Below the pieces are notes generated by a model that was not told where the DNA came from, made no database searches, and was given only the letters and a program-made list of their open reading frames with translations. From Ammoniphilus resinae (GTDB lineage: Bacteria; Bacillota; Bacilli; Aneurinibacillales; RAOX-1): a DNA stretch of 64,000 bases. The stretch spans positions 248,001-312,000 of the forward strand of contig NZ_JAGGKT010000001.1 in assembly GCF_017873965.1 (NCBI RefSeq). Direction: 5' to 3'. Shown here piece by piece: positions 53,510-62,757 of the stretch (position 1 is its first letter; each line of letters begins with the position of its first letter). The position numbers were made by a program, and so were the translations under genes.

Positions 53510-53620
53510 GGCAGGAATCCCCCTCTTCAGCTTTGGAAATTGGGGGAACTGCCGATAGACACCGGATGAGTGCAACCAACAGAGGGGGTGGAGGAATTCC
53601 CCTTCTGATGGAAGTTTTTC
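53510..53620 (+). repeat. Stem-loop repeat type B, copy before the fadR-like gene
   Basis: GGCAG pairs with CTGCC around an inner CCCCC/GGGGG stem, then the linker GATAG...GTGCAACCAAC, then CAGA-GGGG pairing with CCCC-TTCTG, then GATGGAAGTTTTTC. The linker and right half match the copy at 44156-44246. It ends 48 bases before the regulator start. Confidence 0.65.
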
Positions 53621-53668
53621 TTTCTTGAGGGATGGAATGGATTGAACCAGTAAAAGGTGGGTGACTTT

Positions 53669-54349
53669 ATGCTAAGCCCCAGTTCCGGAGATAAAGTTTA
53701 TCATGGGATTTTGTTAGAATTAAATCGGATCGTTGAAGAGGACGGCCTTCGTCCTGGGGATAAGCTTCCTTCTGAGAGGGAATTATCCGACCGTTTGAAA
53801 GTAGGCAGATCCTCTGTAAGAGAAGCTTTGCGCGCTCTTGAATTGTTGGGGTTAATCACAACCAGGCGTGGTGAAGGAACTTTTATCCAAAACTACCGGG
53901 ATAATAAATTTTTTGATATACTCGGCTATTATTTGTTGCGGGATAAAAAAACAAGTAAAGACCTATTTGAAATGAGGATGTTGCTTGAATTAGACGCAGT
54001 GAGACTTGCCTGCCAAAGGGCTACCGAAAAAAGCCTGTCAGAAATGGAGCAAACGATTGTACAAGCAAAGAAAAAGTTAAATGAGGGGTTTATTCCCATC
54101 GAAGAGGACTATGATTTCCACCGCGCTGTTGCAAGGGCCAGCAAAAATTCAATTCTGCGCCGTATTTGGATTCCGTTAATTGAATATAGCAGGACCGCTC
54201 GTGATGCTTCCGCACCTAAAGAGGGTAAGATAGAGTATAGTAAGATGATACAGGAGCATGAAGAAATCTTGGAAGCAATACGCAGTGGGAATATGGAAAA
54301 AGCAGAGGCGTGTATGCGCGAGAATTTGGAAAATGAGCTCCTAATATAA
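53669..54349 (+). CDS. FadR/GntR family transcriptional regulator
   Basis: A 226-residue GntR regulator of the FadR subfamily. The winged helix is at 1-75 (GDKLPSERELSDRLKVGRSSVREALRALELLGL in part, then TRRGEGTFI). The FCD effector domain follows with LFEMRMLLELDAVRLA, DYDFHRAVARASKN and a C-terminal EHEEILEAIRSGN; D-X3-H and H residues of the metal-binding FCD type are present. ATG 53669 has AAAGGTGG eight bases upstream. It sits between the malic enzyme and accD-accA, so it likely controls this set through the 52185 palindrome. The effector could be an organic acid or acyl-CoA. Confidence 0.88.
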   Translation: MLSPSSGDKVYHGILLELNRIVEEDGLRPGDKLPSERELSDRLKVGRSSVREALRALELLGLITTRRGEGTFIQNYRDNKFFDILGYYLLRDKKTSKDLFEMRMLLELDAVRLACQRATEKSLSEMEQTIVQAKKKLNEGFIPIEEDYDFHRAVARASKNSILRRIWIPLIEYSRTARDASAPKEGKIEYSKMIQEHEEILEAIRSGNMEKAEACMRENLENELLI

Positions 54350-54395
54350 TAATGCTTGTCTAATTCTTTATGCTGCAGAGAAGGAGGACCACGTG

Positions 54396-54581
54396 ATGTG
54401 GACGGTTATCTACATTTCACCCAGCGTCAAGATGGCCGAAAAAATCCAAGAGCGATTGACTGCCGAAGGGTTCCTTGTCAAGGTCAAACAAGCCGCTGTA
54501 TCGAAACAGTATGAGATGCTTGTTCCAGAAAGCGAGTTAGACGAAGCTCTGGAAGTGTTAAATTCCATCCTTCATAGATAA
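54396..54581 (+). CDS. Small DUF2007-like signalling protein
   Basis: A 61-residue protein (MWTVIYISPSVKMAEKIQER, then LTAEGFLVKVKQAA) with the alpha-beta pattern of DUF2007-like small domains, which may bind a ligand. It keeps place between the FadR-like gene and accD in many Bacillales, so a link to fatty acid control is possible. ATG 54396 with GGAGGA upstream is preferred to GTG 54393. Confidence 0.7.
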   Translation: MWTVIYISPSVKMAEKIQERLTAEGFLVKVKQAAVSKQYEMLVPESELDEALEVLNSILHR

Positions 54582-54641
54582 TCAATGAAAATGTGAAAAA
54601 TTTGAAGCAAATGAAGTTTTGCTTCATGAGAGGTGTAAGTT

Positions 54642-55514
54642 TTGCTAAGAGATATTTTTTCAAAAAGACGTAAGTACGCTACAATTACAAATCCGTCAAG
54701 TTCAACTTCTACGGAAAAAAAGGAAATTCCCGAAGGGTTAATGGTGAAATGTAATCAATGCGGAGCTATTTCCTATACCAAAGAATTAGAAAAGAATTTA
54801 AAGGTATGTTCTTCGTGTGGTTACCATTTTTCAATGAATGCTTTTGAAAGGATCATTGCTACGCTTGATGATGGCCATTTCTTTGAATATGACAGCGAAA
54901 TGATCTCTGTTGATCCACTGTCCTTCCCTGACTATCCTGAAAAAGTGGAAAAGGACAGAGAAAAAACAGGTCTCAATGAAGCGGTACTGACGGGAGAAGG
55001 AACGATTTTTGGCTACCCAGTGGTTCTTGGTGTGATGGATTCTCGATTTCGCATGGGAAGTATGGGCTCGGTTGTTGGAGAAAAAATTTATCTGGCAATT
55101 GAAAAGGCCATGGCTAAAAAATATCCTTTCATCCTTTTTTCGGCATCAGGTGGAGCCAGGATGCAGGAAGGGGTATTAAGCCTTATGCAAATGGCTAAAA
55201 CAAGTGCAGCTTTGGCGCGTATGAGCGAACAGAAGGGGCTCTTCATATCGATTATGACGAATCCTACAACAGGAGGAGTTTCCGCAAGTTTTGCCTCTTT
55301 AGGGGATTATAATTTAGCTGAACCAGGTGCATTGATTGGCTTCGCGGGGCGTAGAATTATCGAGCAAACGATTCGTCAAGAGCTTCCAAAAGATTTCCAA
55401 ACTGCTGAATTTCTTCTCCAGCACGGTCAATTGGATATGGTCGTTAACCGAAAAGAAATGAAAAATGTCTTAGGGAAAATATTAAGTATCCATTCGGACA
55501 GGGGGGATGAATAA
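54642..55514 (+). CDS. accD: Acetyl-CoA carboxylase carboxyltransferase beta subunit
   Basis: With AccA it transfers the carboxyl group from carboxybiotin to acetyl-CoA, giving malonyl-CoA. The 290-residue protein has the N-terminal zinc ribbon ([10 protein letters not shown] and VCSSCGYHF) and the crotonase-like part with [11 protein letters not shown] and [17 protein letters not shown]. The start is TTG with GAGAGGTG upstream. It overlaps the region of the accA ribosome site, showing tight coupling. Confidence 0.96.
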   Translation: MLRDIFSKRRKYATITNPSSSTSTEKKEIPEGLMVKCNQCGAISYTKELEKNLKVCSSCGYHFSMNAFERIIATLDDGHFFEYDSEMISVDPLSFPDYPEKVEKDREKTGLNEAVLTGEGTIFGYPVVLGVMDSRFRMGSMGSVVGEKIYLAIEKAMAKKYPFILFSASGGARMQEGVLSLMQMAKTSAALARMSEQKGLFISIMTNPTTGGVSASFASLGDYNLAEPGALIGFAGRRIIEQTIRQELPKDFQTAEFLLQHGQLDMVVNRKEMKNVLGKILSIHSDRGDE

Positions 55515-55515
55515 A

Positions 55516-56484
55516 ATGCCAAGCGATTTACAATTTGAAAAACCCCTTGTTGAGCTTAAAGCAAAGATTGCGGAGCTACGGAAATTTACGGAAGAAAAAG
55601 GAATTGATTTTACAGAAGAAATTTCTAAGCTAGAAGAAAAAGCGAGAAATTTGCAAAAAGAAATATACGGGAGTCTCACTCCGTGGCAGCGAGTTCAAAT
55701 TGCCCGCCATCCGGAAAGACCGACAACACTTGATTATATTAAGCATATCTTTACTGACTTTTTGGAGTTACACGGTGACCGACTCTTTGGTGATGACCCA
55801 GCGATTGTTGGTGGAATTGGCAGATTGGAAAATCAACCCGTTACCGTCATCGGCCATCAAAAGGGGAAAGACACGAAAGATAATATCGCACGGAATTTTG
55901 GAATGCCGCATCCCGAAGGGTATCGCAAGGCCCTTCGTTTAATGAAACAGGCAGACAAGTTTAACCGTCCAGTCATTTGTTTTATCAATACACCTGGGGC
56001 ATACCCAGGGATTGCCGCCGAAGAACGCGGACAGAGTGAGGCCATTGCCCGCAATTTATTAGAGATGGCTGCACTAAGTGTTCCCGTTATTTGTGTGGTT
56101 ACAGGTGAAGGGGGAAGCGGCGGGGCATTAGCATTAGGAATCGGAAACCGGCTGTTGATGATGGAGAACTCCTTTTACTCCGTCATATCTCCGGAAGGTG
56201 CTGCTGCGCTGTTGTGGAAAGATGCAAGTTTAGCCCAGCGGGCTGCAGAACATATGAAGATCACTGCCAAAGATTTGTTGGAGCTTGGGGTAATCGACGG
56301 AATTATTCCGGAACCGATGGGTGGGGCACAAAAAGATATCAATAAGCAATGTCAATTTATGAAGGAAGCCTTGGTTAACTCCCTAAAAGAACTAACTGGA
56401 AAATCAGGCGAACAATTAAAAGAAGAACGGTATCAAAAGTTTGTAAAAATAGGTGAATATACAACGTTTGTTCACAGTTCTTAA
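55516..56484 (+). CDS. accA: Acetyl-CoA carboxylase carboxyltransferase alpha subunit
   Basis: Partner of AccD. The 322-residue protein shows [53 protein letters not shown] (in part), [21 protein letters not shown] and [16 protein letters not shown] with oxyanion-hole glycines. ATG 55516 lies one base after the accD stop, with AGGGGGG about nine bases upstream; ATG 55507 overlaps that site and is rejected. In B. subtilis pfkA and pyk follow accA; here they do not. Confidence 0.96.
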   Translation: MPSDLQFEKPLVELKAKIAELRKFTEEKGIDFTEEISKLEEKARNLQKEIYGSLTPWQRVQIARHPERPTTLDYIKHIFTDFLELHGDRLFGDDPAIVGGIGRLENQPVTVIGHQKGKDTKDNIARNFGMPHPEGYRKALRLMKQADKFNRPVICFINTPGAYPGIAAEERGQSEAIARNLLEMAALSVPVICVVTGEGGSGGALALGIGNRLLMMENSFYSVISPEGAAALLWKDASLAQRAAEHMKITAKDLLELGVIDGIIPEPMGGAQKDINKQCQFMKEALVNSLKELTGKSGEQLKEERYQKFVKIGEYTTFVHSS

Positions 56485-56500
56485 AACGCTCGTTAGTTGG

Positions 56501-56526
56501 CATCCCTCTTTTTAAGAAGAGGGATG
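56501..56526 (+). other. Intercistronic stem-loop after accA
   Basis: CATCCCTCTT, loop TTTAAG, AAGAGGGATG, with no T-run after it. It may stabilise or process the message rather than end it. Confidence 0.5.
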
Positions 56527-56559
56527 AGGATTGAAACGTAAAAGATAGAAGGGAAAAAG

Positions 56560-56973
56560 ATGAAAAAGGTTTGCAAGTCTTATGTGAAGGTAAGGTACCA
56601 AGAAACAGATCAAATGAAAATCGTTTACCACGCCAATTACTTGGTCTGGTTCGAAATTGGCAGAACGGAATTTATCCAGGAACAGGGAATGAGTTATTCG
56701 GAATTGGAACAACATGGGTTGCTCTTGCCTGTTTTAGAAGCCAATTGTACTTATAGAAAGCCGGCAAAATATGAGGATGAATTAACAGTTTTAACCTCGG
56801 TTCAAGAACTAAAAGGAGCCCGGCTGACTTTTCATTATCAAGTAGTTAAGGATGGGGAGATCCTGGCAGAAGGGTTTACCCGACATGCTTTTACCACTCC
56901 GGAGCTTCGCCCAGTTAACTTGCGCTCAGCGATGCCAGATCTTTATCAGAAACTAGCGGAAGTAGTGGAATAA
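56560..56973 (+). CDS. Acyl-CoA thioesterase, YbgC/4HBT type
   Basis: A 137-residue hot-dog thioesterase. The motif YQETDQMKIVYHANYLVWFEIGR (in part) contains the catalytic Asp and the Y-H-X-N-Y pattern of the 4-hydroxybenzoyl-CoA thioesterase group. The AGAAGGGAAA site precedes ATG 56560. It probably hydrolyses acyl-CoA or acyl-ACP, fitting its place after accDA. Confidence 0.9.
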   Translation: MKKVCKSYVKVRYQETDQMKIVYHANYLVWFEIGRTEFIQEQGMSYSELEQHGLLLPVLEANCTYRKPAKYEDELTVLTSVQELKGARLTFHYQVVKDGEILAEGFTRHAFTTPELRPVNLRSAMPDLYQKLAEVVE

Positions 56974-56975
56974 AA

Positions 56976-57006
56976 AAAGACCGAGCATAGCTCGGTCTTT
57001 CCTTTT
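56976..57006. terminator. Bidirectional terminator after the thioesterase gene
   Basis: AAAGACCGAGC, ATA, GCTCGGTCTTT, with A-rich and T-rich flanks. Confidence 0.9.
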
Positions 57007-57012
57007 AAAAGC

Positions 57013-57219
57013 TTATTGCTGTTTATACTGTGGCTCCTGCTGCTCTACATAAGTAACCCGAGCCTGTAACGTATTGACTACGTTTTCCATTGTTGTCGCC
57101 AATTGGCTGTACATTTGTTTTGCCTGTTGATCCTGGGTATCTAACGAAAAAGTTTTTAAGTCGGCTTTTAGCCCTTCTGCGCTTGCAAGTGCTTGCTGCA
57201 TTTTGCTTCCTACTGTCAT
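57013..57219 (-). CDS. DUF1657 domain protein
   Basis: A 68-residue helical protein matching DUF1657 in length and sequence style (MTVGSKMQQALASAEGLKAD, then QQAKQMYSQLA, QARVTYVEQQEPQY). DUF1657 genes are found in spore formers, often beside spoVA-type genes; function unknown. ATG 57219 with GGGAGGG upstream gives the normal length, so the frame to 57261 is not used. Confidence 0.85.
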   Translation of the reverse strand: MTVGSKMQQALASAEGLKADLKTFSLDTQDQQAKQMYSQLATTMENVVNTLQARVTYVEQQEPQYKQQ

Positions 57220-57315
57220 GAAAGAATCCCTCCCAAAGGGTAGATGATGGTCATGGACCATTAATATCTTCTCTTTAATGGGGTCTTTTCAATCTGAAAT
57301 TATTTCCCACAGTCA

Positions 57316-58446
57316 TCAAGCCTTTTGCTCTCCAATAATAAACGTCCAAATATCCCGGAGGACACCCGCATTCATTAAGGCATTTATGATCACGACCGCG
57401 ACCGGACCGATGATGAGGCCGATAACCCCAAACAGCTGAAGCCCTACAAATAAGGCAATAAGGGTAATCAAAGGATCTAAACCGATATTGTCAGCGACCA
57501 CCTTTGGTTCCATAATCTGTCTTTGAACCACAACAACCGCATAGAGGATCGATAATCCAATAACCAGTTGGAAATCTTGTTTAATAAACAAATAAATAAT
57601 CCATGGGACAAACACGGAACCTGTCCCTAGAAGTGGTAGCAGATCCAGGATACCCGCAATAATTCCTATTGTAAAAGCATAATCGACCCGCAGAATCAGT
57701 AGCCCGATAATAATGATAAATCCAGTGATGCTAACCAAAGTAAACTGGGCTTTTACAAACCCGAACAGGGCCGACTTTAAATCAGAGAGGACACGTACTG
57801 ATCTGTCTTTTACTGCGGGTGGTACCAAGGAAGAAATTTTGTGTTTCATTTTATAGAAATCTTTGCTGATAAAGAAAGAAGCTAAGGTTGAAATAACAAG
57901 GACAGTTGCTGTGTTTGGCAGGGATGTGAGAAATGATTGCAAGCCCTTAAGAAATGAATTAACAAGATATGTACCTGTTTGGGCAATTTTCGAAAGTGCA
58001 GCACCGATATTTTCTTCAATTGTAGTTTTGTAACTTTCATCAAGTGAGCTATACAAAAGTTGTATACGATCGTAAAAGTTGGTAATAATCTCCTTAGTGA
58101 TCAAATGTTTTAAATAATTAACTGCATCCTGAATGTATAAAGGCATAACCGTGATTAAGTGGCCAATTTCAATGACTACTTGAGTAATTAAAAGCGTAAT
58201 ACTTCCAAGAACGAGCAGAATGACAATGACTAAAACAATAGATACAGAAATCCACCGTGGAATATTCGCTCTTTTTTGAATCCAGTTCACGGGCCGATTT
58301 ATCATAATCGCAATGATGAAACCTAAAATAAATGGGTAAATTAAGGGTGTCACGAATTGGAGAACTTTTATACTCAGATAAATTATGGCTAAAACGAAAA
58401 GCAATCGTAAGACTTGAAACGCCCGCATTTTCCAGTAATGGTCCAT
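57316..58446 (-). CDS. ytvI: Sporulation membrane protein YtvI (AI-2E transporter family)
   Basis: A 376-residue membrane protein of the AI-2E/PerM superfamily with about seven to eight helices. An N-terminal pair of helices is followed by a long outer region (130-200), then LASFFISKDFYKMKHKISSLVP and the C-terminal helix group with LPLLGTGSVFVPWIIYLFI and VGLQLFGVIGLIIGPVAVVII. YtvI is a sporulation membrane protein in B. subtilis, beside citZ, and the order here is the same. What it moves is unknown. Confidence 0.88.
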   Translation of the reverse strand: MDHYWKMRAFQVLRLLFVLAIIYLSIKVLQFVTPLIYPFILGFIIAIMINRPVNWIQKRANIPRWISVSIVLVIVILLVLGSITLLITQVVIEIGHLITVMPLYIQDAVNYLKHLITKEIITNFYDRIQLLYSSLDESYKTTIEENIGAALSKIAQTGTYLVNSFLKGLQSFLTSLPNTATVLVISTLASFFISKDFYKMKHKISSLVPPAVKDRSVRVLSDLKSALFGFVKAQFTLVSITGFIIIIGLLILRVDYAFTIGIIAGILDLLPLLGTGSVFVPWIIYLFIKQDFQLVIGLSILYAVVVVQRQIMEPKVVADNIGLDPLITLIALFVGLQLFGVIGLIIGPVAVVIINALMNAGVLRDIWTFIIGEQKA

Positions 58447-58561
58447 AGATTAACTCCTTTGTTCTATATTTTTGGGCGAAATAGAAAGGATTCTTATCAA
58501 TCCTCCTAACTCTTAGGTTAAGGTAAAAGAGGGGGCGAATGCAATATTTGGAATAAAAAGA

Positions 58562-58590
58562 TTCACAAATCGGGGTTATTATTCTATAAT
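58562..58590 (+). promoter_or_regulatory. sigma-A promoter of citZ
   Basis: TTCACA (58562-58567), 17 bases, TATAAT (58585-58590), about 95 bases before the citZ start. An inverted TTAT/ATAA pair overlaps the -10; whether a regulator such as CcpC binds there is not clear. Confidence 0.65.
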
Positions 58591-58685
58591 TATGGGTGGA
58601 TAGACAGCTTCGTATGCCTAAAAAATGAATGAGTCTTCATTTTTTGCTTTCTTTGTTTAGAAATAAAGGATAAAGGAGAGATCTT

Positions 58686-59795
58686 ATGTCAACTGCTGGA
58701 TTAGAAGGAATAGTGGCAACCCAGTCTGGGATTAGCTCGATCATTGATGGTGTCTTAACTTACCGTGGAATCGACATTGATGAGTTAGCAGATAACGCAA
58801 GCTTCGAAGAGGTTGTGTATTTGTTGTGGAATGGTGAGCTTCCGAATGCTGATGCTTTGGCCCAACTGAAAAAAGACCTCGCAGAAAACGGAAATTTACC
58901 TGAGGAGATCATCACTCTTTTACAAACCCTGCCGAAACAGGCACATCCTATGACAACTCTTCGAACAGCTGTTTCTGCATTGGCCATGTACGATCCTCAG
59001 GAACAGGAAATGACACCAGAGGCTAACCAGCTTAAAGCGCTTCGACTGCAGGCCCAAATTTCAACAATTGTAGCAGCTATACAGAGAGTCCGTGAAGGAA
59101 AGGAAATCCTCTCTCCGAATCCCGAATATGGCTATGCACAAAACTTTTTATATATGTTAACGGGCGCTGAACCAGATCCAATTGCGATCGAAGCCTTTAA
59201 TAAGGCCCTTGTCCTTCATGCGGACCATGAATTAAATGCCTCAACCTTCTCGGCACGTGTTACGGTTGCAACCTTAGCTAACATTCATGCAGGTATTGTT
59301 TCTGCAATTGGTACGTTAAGCGGTCCATTGCACGGCGGTGCGAACGAAGCAGTTATGGCTATGCTCGAAGAAGTTGGAAGTGTTGAAAATGTTGATTCTT
59401 ACATCAACCAGGCACTATCAGAAAAGCGAAAGATCATGGGATTCGGACACCGTGTATACAAAACCGGTGATCCACGTGCTAAACACTTGAGAAATATGTC
59501 TCAAAAGTTAACCACCATTTCTGGACAGAGCAAACTCTATGATATGTCTGTGCGGATTGAAGGAATTATTACTAAAGAAAAAGGATTGCTGCCAAATGTT
59601 GATTTTTACTCAGCATCCGTTTACCATAGCTTAGGCATTTCAAGAGATTTGTTCACGCCTATTTTCGCTGTGAGCCGGACATCTGGTTGGACAGCCCACA
59701 TTCTCGAGCAATATGCTAATAATCGTCTAATTCGCCCACGAGCTGAATATGTTGGACCAGAGAAGCGCCATTACGTTCCAGTTGACCAGCGATAA
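58686..59795 (+). CDS. citZ: Citrate synthase
   Basis: Condenses oxaloacetate and acetyl-CoA into citrate. The 369-residue short Gram-positive form has the catalytic His and Asp in GPLHGGANEAVM, GFGHRVYK and NVDFYSASVYHSLG. AAAGGAGAG lies before the ATG. It leads citZ-icd-mdh, the standard Bacillus cluster. Confidence 0.96.
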   Translation: MSTAGLEGIVATQSGISSIIDGVLTYRGIDIDELADNASFEEVVYLLWNGELPNADALAQLKKDLAENGNLPEEIITLLQTLPKQAHPMTTLRTAVSALAMYDPQEQEMTPEANQLKALRLQAQISTIVAAIQRVREGKEILSPNPEYGYAQNFLYMLTGAEPDPIAIEAFNKALVLHADHELNASTFSARVTVATLANIHAGIVSAIGTLSGPLHGGANEAVMAMLEEVGSVENVDSYINQALSEKRKIMGFGHRVYKTGDPRAKHLRNMSQKLTTISGQSKLYDMSVRIEGIITKEKGLLPNVDFYSASVYHSLGISRDLFTPIFAVSRTSGWTAHILEQYANNRLIRPRAEYVGPEKRHYVPVDQR

Positions 59796-59812
59796 TTATT
59801 CATTGACAATGA

Positions 59813-59844
59813 CATTGTGTTCGGCCATTGGTTCGAACACAATG
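59813..59844 (+). other. Stem-loop between citZ and icd
   Basis: CATTGTGTTCG pairs with CGAACACAATG (11 bp). A T-run begins only 11 bases later, so it may be a weak terminator or an RNA-stability element. Confidence 0.5.
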
Positions 59845-59905
59845 CTTTGATAAGTTTTTTTAGGAGAGTTTCATGTCATTTACAAAATGAATAAGACTCT
59901 TCTAA

Positions 59906-59974
59906 CGGCATGAAAAGCTTCCCCTAAATAGGGGGGCATTATTATCTTCAAAAGGGCTTCAATAGAAGCTTTTG
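59906..59974 (+). repeat. Stem-loop repeat type A, copy before icd
   Basis: CGGCATGAAAAGCTTCC, a CCCCTAAATAGGGG hairpin, then CTTCAAAAGGGCTTCAATAG and AAGCTTTT. It matches 15514-15578 in sequence and layout. It ends 33 bases before the icd start. Confidence 0.65.
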
Positions 59975-60007
59975 TTAAAAGCTATGTACATAATAGGAGG
60001 GGTTAAG

Positions 60008-61303
60008 GTGTCACTATTTAAACAATATGAAATGCCAACAAACGGCGAAAAAATTACCATCGAAAATGGGAAGTTGAATGTCCCTAATAATCCTATCGTT
60101 CCTTTTATCGAGGGAGATGGTACAGGCCCGGATATTTGGAATGCATCTGTTCGCGTACTAGACGCAGCAGTAGAAAAGGCTTATAAAGGTGAAAAGAAAA
60201 TTGCTTGGTACGAGGTTTTCGCCGGTGAGAAGGCCTTCAACAAATATGGAGAATGGCTGCCTGAGGATACACTAACTGCAATAAAAGAATACTTCGTGGC
60301 GATCAAGGGTCCGTTGACAACTCCTGTTGGCGGAGGGATTCGTTCGATTAACGTAGCACTTCGTCAGGAATTAGACCTATATGCATGCGTAAGACCCGTA
60401 CAATACTTTGAAGGAGTTCCTTCCCCTGTAAAACAACCTGAGTTAACAGACATGGTCATTTTCCGTGAAAATACTGAGGATATCTATGCTGGGATCGAGT
60501 GGGCTGAAGGAACTGAAGACGTTCGTAAACTGATCAATTTCTTGCAAAACGATATGGGAGTGAAGAAAATCCGCTTCCCAGAGACTTCCGGGATCGGCAT
60601 TAAGCCAGTTTCGAAGGAAGGAACAAGCCGTTTAGTCCGTGCTGCTATTCAGTATGCCATCGATAATAAGCGGAAGAATGTAACCCTTGTTCATAAAGGG
60701 AACATTATGAAGTTTACGGAAGGTGCATTCAAAACTTGGGGCTATGAACTTGCTGAAAAGGAATTCAGTGATAAGGTATTCACATGGGCACAATATGACC
60801 GCATTAAGGATGAGCAAGGTGCAGACGCAGCTAACAAAGCCCAAGCAGATGCGGAAGCTGCTGGCAAGATTATCGTGAAGGATGTTATTGCAGATGCTTT
60901 CTTACAGCAAATTCTACTTCGCCCTGCTGAATACGATGTAGTGGCCACTCTTAACCTAAACGGAGACTACGTTTCTGACGCATTGGCAGCCCAAGTAGGT
61001 GGAATCGGAATCGCACCAGGTGCAAATATCAACTATGTAACAGGTCATGCTATTTTCGAGGCAACACATGGAACAGCTCCAAAATATGCTGGTTTAGATA
61101 AAGTTAACCCATCCTCCGTTATTCTTTCCGGAGAAATGATGTTGCGTCACTTGGGTTGGACAGAAGCTGCTGATCTTATTATTAATTCCATTGAAAAAAC
61201 CATTGCAAGCAAGCAAGTCACCTACGATTTTGCACGTTTGATGGAAGGTGCTACAGAGTTAAAGGCATCCGAATTTGGTGATGCTTTAATCAAAAATATG
61301 TAG
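60008..61303 (+). CDS. icd: Isocitrate dehydrogenase (NADP)
   Basis: Oxidises isocitrate to 2-oxoglutarate. The 431-residue protein has [16 protein letters not shown], the phosphorylation-type loop in [27 protein letters not shown] (in part), the metal site near [23 protein letters not shown] and [19 protein letters not shown] 60008 has AGGAGGGG five bases upstream and gives the family N-terminus; the frame to 59972 overlaps the structured repeat. It lies between citZ and mdh. Confidence 0.96.
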   Translation: MSLFKQYEMPTNGEKITIENGKLNVPNNPIVPFIEGDGTGPDIWNASVRVLDAAVEKAYKGEKKIAWYEVFAGEKAFNKYGEWLPEDTLTAIKEYFVAIKGPLTTPVGGGIRSINVALRQELDLYACVRPVQYFEGVPSPVKQPELTDMVIFRENTEDIYAGIEWAEGTEDVRKLINFLQNDMGVKKIRFPETSGIGIKPVSKEGTSRLVRAAIQYAIDNKRKNVTLVHKGNIMKFTEGAFKTWGYELAEKEFSDKVFTWAQYDRIKDEQGADAANKAQADAEAAGKIIVKDVIADAFLQQILLRPAEYDVVATLNLNGDYVSDALAAQVGGIGIAPGANINYVTGHAIFEATHGTAPKYAGLDKVNPSSVILSGEMMLRHLGWTEAADLIINSIEKTIASKQVTYDFARLMEGATELKASEFGDALIKNM

Positions 61304-61315
61304 GGGGCATCTGTT

Positions 61316-62254
61316 ATGAGTTTCAAACGTAGAAAAATTGCCGTCATTGGCGCTGGCTTTACCGGGGCAACAACAGCCTTTTTGCTTGGTCAAAAAGAAT
61401 TAGGAGATGTAGTTTTAGTTGATATTCCAAACCTGGAGAACCCAACCAAGGGAAAGGCTTTGGATATACTTGAAGCAAGTCCGGTTCAAGGTTTCGATGC
61501 TAATATTATCGGTACTTCCAACTATGAAGATATTCAAGATGCAGATATGGTCATCATTACAGCAGGAATCGCCCGTAAACCGGGGATGAGTCGTGATGAT
61601 TTGGTGAATACCAATGCTGGAATCATGAAGGCAGTCTCTGAGAATGTTGCAAAGTATGCTCCTAATAGCTACATCATTGTCCTTAGCAACCCAGTTGATG
61701 CTATGACCTACGTTTGCTACAAAACAACAGGATTCCCAAAAAACCGAGTCATCGGCCAATCGGGCGTGTTGGATACAGCCCGCTTTAATACCTTTGTTTC
61801 CCAAGAGCTGAACGTTTCTGTGGAAGATGTCTCAGGTTTCGTTCTAGGTGGGCATGGGGATGACATGGTTCCATTGGTTAGGTACTCTTATGCGGGAGGA
61901 ATTCCGCTTGAGAAACTAATTCCACAAGATCGTTTGAATGCGATCGTCGAACGGACACGTAAGGGTGGCGGAGAGATCGTAGCATTGCTCGGGAACGGAA
62001 GTGCCTATTATGCACCTGCCGCTTCCTTAGTGCAAATGGCTGAGGCCATTTTGAAGGATAAAAAGCGGATCCTTCCTTCCATTGCCTACCTTGAAGGGGA
62101 ATATGGATACCAAGATATTTACCTTGGCGTACCGACCGTTCTTGGTGGAGATGGAATCGAAAAGATCATCGAATTAGAACTTACGGCTGTGGAAAAATCT
62201 GCTTTAGACAAATCTGCGGATTCTGTTCGTAAGGTGATGGCTATTCTTAGCTAA
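61316..62254 (+). CDS. mdh: Malate dehydrogenase (NAD), lactate-dehydrogenase-like
   Basis: Oxidises malate to oxaloacetate. The 312-residue protein has the NAD motif [26 protein letters not shown] with the mobile-loop Arg pair, [11 protein letters not shown], and the catalytic His in [21 protein letters not shown] precedes the ATG. It ends the citZ-icd-mdh cluster. Confidence 0.96.
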   Translation: MSFKRRKIAVIGAGFTGATTAFLLGQKELGDVVLVDIPNLENPTKGKALDILEASPVQGFDANIIGTSNYEDIQDADMVIITAGIARKPGMSRDDLVNTNAGIMKAVSENVAKYAPNSYIIVLSNPVDAMTYVCYKTTGFPKNRVIGQSGVLDTARFNTFVSQELNVSVEDVSGFVLGGHGDDMVPLVRYSYAGGIPLEKLIPQDRLNAIVERTRKGGGEIVALLGNGSAYYAPAASLVQMAEAILKDKKRILPSIAYLEGEYGYQDIYLGVPTVLGGDGIEKIIELELTAVEKSALDKSADSVRKVMAILS

Positions 62255-62281
62255 TCAAAAAAATTGCTTGGAATTTACTAA

Positions 62282-62382
62282 GGGGGGCGGAATCCCAATC
62301 GGAATCTGTCGAATTCATAACAGGAGATTTTTCCAATTTCCCCGAATGAATTCGATGAATTTCGATTGGGATCCGCCCCCCC
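62282..62382. repeat. Inverted-repeat element, copy between mdh and leuA
   Basis: Arms 62282-62318 and 62346-62382 (37 bases each) are complementary with a few mismatches; they start GGGGGGCGG and share AATCCCAATCGGAAT-like and TCGAATTCAT blocks. The loop is 27 bases. The block CCCARTCGRAATYTGTCGAA is common with the element at 15321-15425. It could also act as mdh terminator. Confidence 0.75.
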
Positions 62383-62390
62383 TTTCCCTC

Positions 62391-62419
62391 TTGACTATAT
62401 TAGGCAGATGAAGTAAACT
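62391..62419 (+). promoter_or_regulatory. sigma-A promoter of leuA
   Basis: TTGACT (62391-62396), 17 bases, TAAACT (62414-62419), just upstream of the T-box leader. Confidence 0.65.
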
Positions 62420-62465
62420 GTAATCAATATATAATACGTTGAAAAGGAATAGTAGAATTTCGTGA

Positions 62466-62715
62466 AACGTACAGAGAGCTGTTGGGTGGTGCGAAACAGC
62501 CGTGAAACAAATTCGAACTCACCTTGGAGTAGCTCGCTGAAAGAACACAGTAGGTGGAGCCGGAGCCTAACCGTTACAATAGGAGGATATAAGGTTATTA
62601 TTTAACCCGTATCTGTCAGAGTGCATACCGTTTAGGTATGAAACTAGAGTGGTACCGCGTAGGCTGTTGCAGTCTTTCGTCTCTATTTAGCAATAGAGGA
62701 TGAAAGGCTTTTTTG
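62466..62715 (+). promoter_or_regulatory. T-box leader (leucine, CUC specifier) before leuA
   Basis: The T-box AGAGTGGTACCGCG is at 62646-62659. Stem I has GTACAGAGAGCTGTTGGGTGG and the specifier region GAACTCACC with CTC at 62518-62520, a leucine codon. The terminator stem AGTCTTTC...GAAAGGCT with TTTTTT ends the leader near 62714. Uncharged tRNA-Leu should favour the antiterminator and let leuA be transcribed. Confidence 0.9.
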
Positions 62716-62757
62716 CATTTTAAGGGCAAATTAATGATTAAAGAGGAGGCTGTTAAA

